DNA of 5,609 nt from Silvimonas sp. JCM 19000. Lineage in GTDB: Bacteria > Pseudomonadota > Gammaproteobacteria > Burkholderiales > Chitinibacteraceae. Position numbers and translations under genes: made by a program. The stretch lies in NCBI GenBank assembly GCA_001313065.1, contig BBFD01000267.1, positions 1 to 5,609 on the forward strand, written 5' to 3'. Shown piece after piece: positions 5,584 to 5,609 of this stretch. Within the stretch, counting starts at the first letter, position 1. Each line of letters begins with the position of its first letter. The notes under the pieces are model-generated. The model worked only from the letters and a program-made list of their open reading frames with translations, did not search any database and was not told the DNA's origin.

Positions 5584-5609
5584 GATACCGGGGGGTGCCC
5601 GGGAGCACG

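Larger units (their letters stand above)
5469..5586. repeat. imperfect direct repeat downstream of the ferredoxin gene
   Basis: TTGGCCTGCAGCGCATTTT followed by GAT (5469-5490) recurs as TTAGCCTGCGGCGCATTTT with four more T and GAT (5561-5586), 92 bases apart. GCTTGG also occurs three times, at 5467, 5491 and 5501. Two T8 runs (5507-5514 and 5576-5583) fall in this stretch. It resembles a dispersed intergenic repeat rather than coding sequence; I see no gene from 5457 to the window end. Confidence 0.5.

Noticed and set aside
1..5609. tRNA, rRNA, CRISPR array, insertion sequence or attachment site
   Set aside because: No cloverleaf, regular spaced repeats, transposase-like frame or integrase was found on either strand.

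Overview
This window looks like a gene-dense stretch of a betaproteobacterial chromosome. The codons are GC-rich and the Shine-Dalgarno sites are of the GGAG type. The gene families also fit: a YahK-type alcohol dehydrogenase, a chemoreceptor with a C-terminal cytoplasmic sensor, a WbuC-type cupin and a thioredoxin-fold [2Fe-2S] ferredoxin. Neisseriales (Chitinibacter/Chromobacterium-like) is my best guess, from family resemblance only. I see no phage, transposase, CRISPR or RNA operon.

Layout: the left edge (1-245) holds an unassigned stretch and an 18-bp perfect palindrome inside a repeat-like segment. Three genes then lie on the minus strand: a zinc alcohol dehydrogenase (246-1297), a methyl-accepting chemotaxis protein (1488-3158) and a WbuC-family cupin (3326-3799). 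A 232-base divergent region (3800-4031) separates them from two plus-strand genes: an unrecognised conserved-looking 363-residue protein (4032-5123) and, 14 bases later, a ferredoxin (5138-5456). These two probably form an operon. The right edge (5457-5609) is non-coding, with direct repeats and T-runs.

The most striking feature is the number of broken reading frames. Four of the five genes need frame corrections: one in the dehydrogenase, two in the chemoreceptor, three in the cupin and three in the ferredoxin. Most lie in or beside homopolymers, and the corrected proteins match their families from end to end, including metal-ligand residues. Sequencing or assembly error is therefore the simplest explanation. 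I give corrected gene limits and label each disruption.

The divergent region is the best place to look for new regulation. On the minus strand it has a perfect TTGACA -35 with a 17-base spacer. Its leader contains a textbook intrinsic terminator immediately before the cupin ribosome binding site, as in transcription attenuation. The opposite strand carries a segment resembling the conserved core of c-di-GMP-I (GEMM) riboswitches, but without the usual P2 hairpin, and a strong Shine-Dalgarno placed before an ATC codon. The genes do not form one obvious pathway: aldehyde/alcohol redox, chemotaxis, a sugar- or surface-polysaccharide-associated cupin and iron-sulfur electron transfer are simply neighbours.
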